From positions 1 to 49,968 of the forward strand of contig DAOUOW010000004.1 of assembly GCA_030626475.1 (NCBI GenBank): 49,968 nucleotides of DNA. Direction: 5' to 3'. The notes under the pieces were generated by a model. That model did no database searches. It worked only from the letters and a program-made list of their open reading frames with translations, and was not told where the DNA came from. This stretch comes from Chloroflexota bacterium. GTDB lineage: Bacteria > Chloroflexota > Dehalococcoidia > E44-bin15. Both the position numbers and the translations under genes were made by a program. Positions 47,768 through 49,968 of the stretch are shown here, in pieces. Each line of letters starts with the position of its first letter. The stretch's first letter is position 1.

Positions 47768-48901
47768 TTGGACTTAGGTTTTAGCGAAGAGCAGGAAATG
47801 TTGAGAACAGCAGCTCGCGATTTTCTCACCAATGAATGTCCCCCTGACTTGGTAAAGGAGATGGCCGAGGATGAGAGGGGCTATACCCCGGAGCTGTGGA
47901 AGAAGATGGCTGAACTGGGTTGGATGGGGCTGACATTTCCTGAGGAATATGACGGCATGGGGATGACTTTCCTCGACCTGGTCATTCTCCTTGAGGAGAC
48001 GGGGCGAGCCTGCCTCCCCGGCCCATTGTTCTCCACGGTGGTCCTCGCTGGCTATACCATCCTGGAGGCGGGGAGTGAGGAGCAGAAAAAGGAACTCCTG
48101 CCCAAGATCTCGAACGGGGAGCTGATCCTTACCCTGGCCCTCACCGAGCCCAGCGCTAGTTATGAGCCCGGTGGGATCAAGATTAAAGCCAGCCCCAAAA
48201 ACGGTGATTATGTGATCAATGGCACCAAACTTTTCGTTCCTGATGCCAATGTAGCCGACTATATGATATGCGTCGCCAGGACCAAGGATGGCGCCAAGCC
48301 AGAGGAGGGGATTACCCTCTTCCTCGTCGATACCAAGAGCCCTGGGATCAGCACCACGCTGTTGAAGACCATAGCTGGCGATAAGCAATGCGAGGTCATC
48401 TTCGATGATGTCAGGGTGCCCAAAGAGAACATCCTGGGCGATCTGGACAAGGGCTGGCCGGTGGTGGAGAAGGTATTGGAGAAGGCTACGGTGGGGCTTT
48501 GCGCCCAGATGGTGGGCGGTGCTCAAAAAGCGCTGGAGATGAGCATCGATTATGCCAAGGAGAGGGTCCAGTTTGGGCGGCCCATCGGCAGCTTCCAATC
48601 GATCCAGAACTACTGCGCCGACATGGTCACCGATGTCGATGGATCGAAATACATCACCTACGAGGCGGCGTTGAAGCTCTCAGATGGACTTCCTGCTGCC
48701 ATGGAGGTGTCGATGGCAAAGGCCTGGGTCAGCGAGGCCTGCTGCCGGGTAACCGCTTTGGGGCACCAGATTCATGGCGCTATCGGCTTCATGGCTGACC
48801 ACGATTTGCCCCTCTACTTCAAGCAGGCCAAGGCAGGAGAGGCTACCTTTGGCGACGCCGATTTTCACCGCGAGCTGGTAGCCAAGCATCTGGGACTTTA
48901 A
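47768..48901 (+). CDS. Acyl-CoA dehydrogenase, paralog of the preceding gene
   Basis: MDLGFSEEQEMLRTAARDFLTNECP, GLTFPEEYDGMGMTFLDL, LALTEPSASYEPGGIKI; collinear with 46548-47678. Confidence 0.92.
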   Translation: MDLGFSEEQEMLRTAARDFLTNECPPDLVKEMAEDERGYTPELWKKMAELGWMGLTFPEEYDGMGMTFLDLVILLEETGRACLPGPLFSTVVLAGYTILEAGSEEQKKELLPKISNGELILTLALTEPSASYEPGGIKIKASPKNGDYVINGTKLFVPDANVADYMICVARTKDGAKPEEGITLFLVDTKSPGISTTLLKTIAGDKQCEVIFDDVRVPKENILGDLDKGWPVVEKVLEKATVGLCAQMVGGAQKALEMSIDYAKERVQFGRPIGSFQSIQNYCADMVTDVDGSKYITYEAALKLSDGLPAAMEVSMAKAWVSEACCRVTALGHQIHGAIGFMADHDLPLYFKQAKAGEATFGDADFHRELVAKHLGL

Positions 48902-48953
48902 TAGAGCGGTGAAAAAGGAGAGCCAAGAGAGGTGAAGCCTCACTGGCAGGGGT

Positions 48954-49005
48954 CTGGGGGTGTCCCCCAGTTATATTTCCTCCCCCTCTCCTCAAGGAGA
49001 GGGGG
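48954..49005. repeat. Double-hairpin REP/MITE-like element
   Basis: CTGGGGG-TGT-CCCCCAG and CCCCCTCTCC-TCAA-GGAGAGGGGG in immediate succession. Confidence 0.7.
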
Positions 49006-49016
49006 CCGGGGGTGAG

Positions 49017-49361
49017 GTGAACAAAGATTGCATCTTTTGTCGCATCATAAGCGGCGAGATCCAAAGTGATATCCTTTACCAGGATGAAGAGGTCATCGCC
49101 ATCCGCGATATCAACCCCCAGGCACCAACCCACCTCCTGGTGCTGCCCAGATCCCACATTTCATCCCTGGCCGATGTCGGCGCTGACCAGAAGCAGCTTT
49201 TAGGGCATCTTGTCCATGTCGCCAACGAGCTGGCGAAAAGGGAGGGCATTGCCGACAAAGGCTACCGCCTGGTGATAAACTGCGGTGTTGAGGCCGGTCA
49301 GGAGGTACCTCATCTCCACCTCCACCTCCTCGGCGGCAGGTCGCTAGGAAAGCTGGGCTAG
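49017..49361 (+). CDS. HIT family (HINT-like) protein
   Basis: NKDCIFCRIISGEI...PTHLLVLPRSHISSLAD...GQEVPHLHLHLLGGR (HxHxH). GTG 49017 preferred over the track start inside the repeat. Confidence 0.93.
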   Translation: MNKDCIFCRIISGEIQSDILYQDEEVIAIRDINPQAPTHLLVLPRSHISSLADVGADQKQLLGHLVHVANELAKREGIADKGYRLVINCGVEAGQEVPHLHLHLLGGRSLGKLG

Positions 49362-49387
49362 AATCCTCTAAACCTCGCTAAATATAA

Positions 49388-49422
49388 GGGGTGCCGAAAG
49401 CCTGCGGCACCCCGCCTTTTTT
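49388..49422 (+). terminator. Intrinsic terminator downstream of the HIT gene
   Basis: GGGGTGCCG-N8-CGGCACCCC perfect stem then GCCTTTTTT. Confidence 0.9.
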
Positions 49423-49453
49423 CGGCTGAAGGCTATCGATACGAGACAAAAGA

Positions 49454-49484
49454 GAGTAGGGGCATCAAGTTGATGCCCCTACTC
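49454..49484. repeat. Perfect 15-bp inverted repeat (palindromic element)
   Basis: GAGTAGGGGCATCAA-g-TTGATGCCCCTACTC. Confidence 0.85.
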
Positions 49485-49508
49485 AGAATGCTGGCATTGT
49501 CCAACGGA

Positions 49509-49968
49509 CTACTCTGGCGGGACGACCCTGACAAAATCGCCTCCCGTGATTGGCACATCGTCATAGGTGTAGGCGGTCAAGACGAGTTCGGTAGTCGTGT
49601 CAGTCAATACACCTTCTTCAACCAGCTGCTGTACTCCGAAGAAGGCAACCAAATCCATATAGCCATCCTCGTTTACATCCTCGTACGAGTATGCCAGTTT
49701 CGGAGCCTTTGCTGGCCCACGGGTCGCGAGGGTTATACCTCCGATTTCGATGGTACCAGGATCTATTGTGGAAACATCGAAATCCTCAGTGCCGAGAATG
49801 GCTACTGGCAGCACGCCTCGGTCACCCAGGTTGATGCTGTTGGGGTCGCTGCCGGGCTTGATGTCGATCTCCACCTCAATGACCGGGCAGATCATCGTCA
49901 CGCTGACTGTCACCGAGCCGCCGTTATTCCACCATTCGTATCCGTCTTGAAGCCCGAAAAACAGCCTC
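49509..49968 (-). CDS. C-terminal part of a secreted/surface protein, truncated by the window edge
   Basis: Open frame runs off the window: RLFFGLQDGYEWWNNGGSVTVSVTMICPVIEVEIDIKPGSDPNSINLGDRGVLPVAILGTEDFDVSTIDPGTI... Confidence 0.75.
   Translation of the reverse strand, partial: RLFFGLQDGYEWWNNGGSVTVSVTMICPVIEVEIDIKPGSDPNSINLGDRGVLPVAILGTEDFDVSTIDPGTIEIGGITLATRGPAKAPKLAYSYEDVNEDGYMDLVAFFGVQQLVEEGVLTDTTTELVLTAYTYDDVPITGGDFVRVVPPE

Noticed and set aside
1-49968. tRNA, rRNA or CRISPR loci
   Set aside because: None recognised by eye on either strand; a tRNAscan/Infernal run would be needed to exclude them formally.

Overview
The window is gene-dense with a high-GC housekeeping backbone. It looks bacterial; the gene complement suggests Chloroflexota/Dehalococcoidia, which is inference only. 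Backbone genes: yebC-ruvC-ruvA, uvrB, an accD-accA fusion, ftsK, a family-4 UDG, a TPP riboswitch with thiC and thi4, cinA, speD with a PLP decarboxylase, plsX-trxA-trxB, acpP, nusB, fabD, a fabK-like gene, rpmF, a YceD-like gene, a LeuA/homocitrate-synthase-like gene, trmO-like, an EndoIII-like glycosylase, rsmG, three acyl-CoA dehydrogenases and a HIT protein. Accessory-looking segments sit between these: (a) a probable TcmP tail followed by an SPL-like radical SAM gene at the left edge; (b) two desulforedoxin-like micro-ORFs missed by the ORF track; (c) a divergent ParB-like / small-ORF and MerR-like / B12-radical SAM locus with a perfect consensus promoter; (d) three tandem beta-propeller lipoprotein-like genes plus a fourth, divergent propeller with one Cys per blade; (e) a stand-alone proteasome-like Ntn-hydrolase next to a transposase remnant; (f) a twice-frameshifted membrane-protein pseudogene; (g) a small HTH gene with operator-like repeats in its promoter; (h) a fossil acyl-CoA dehydrogenase 3' end. 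All functional calls come from reading motifs by eye. No database search was run.
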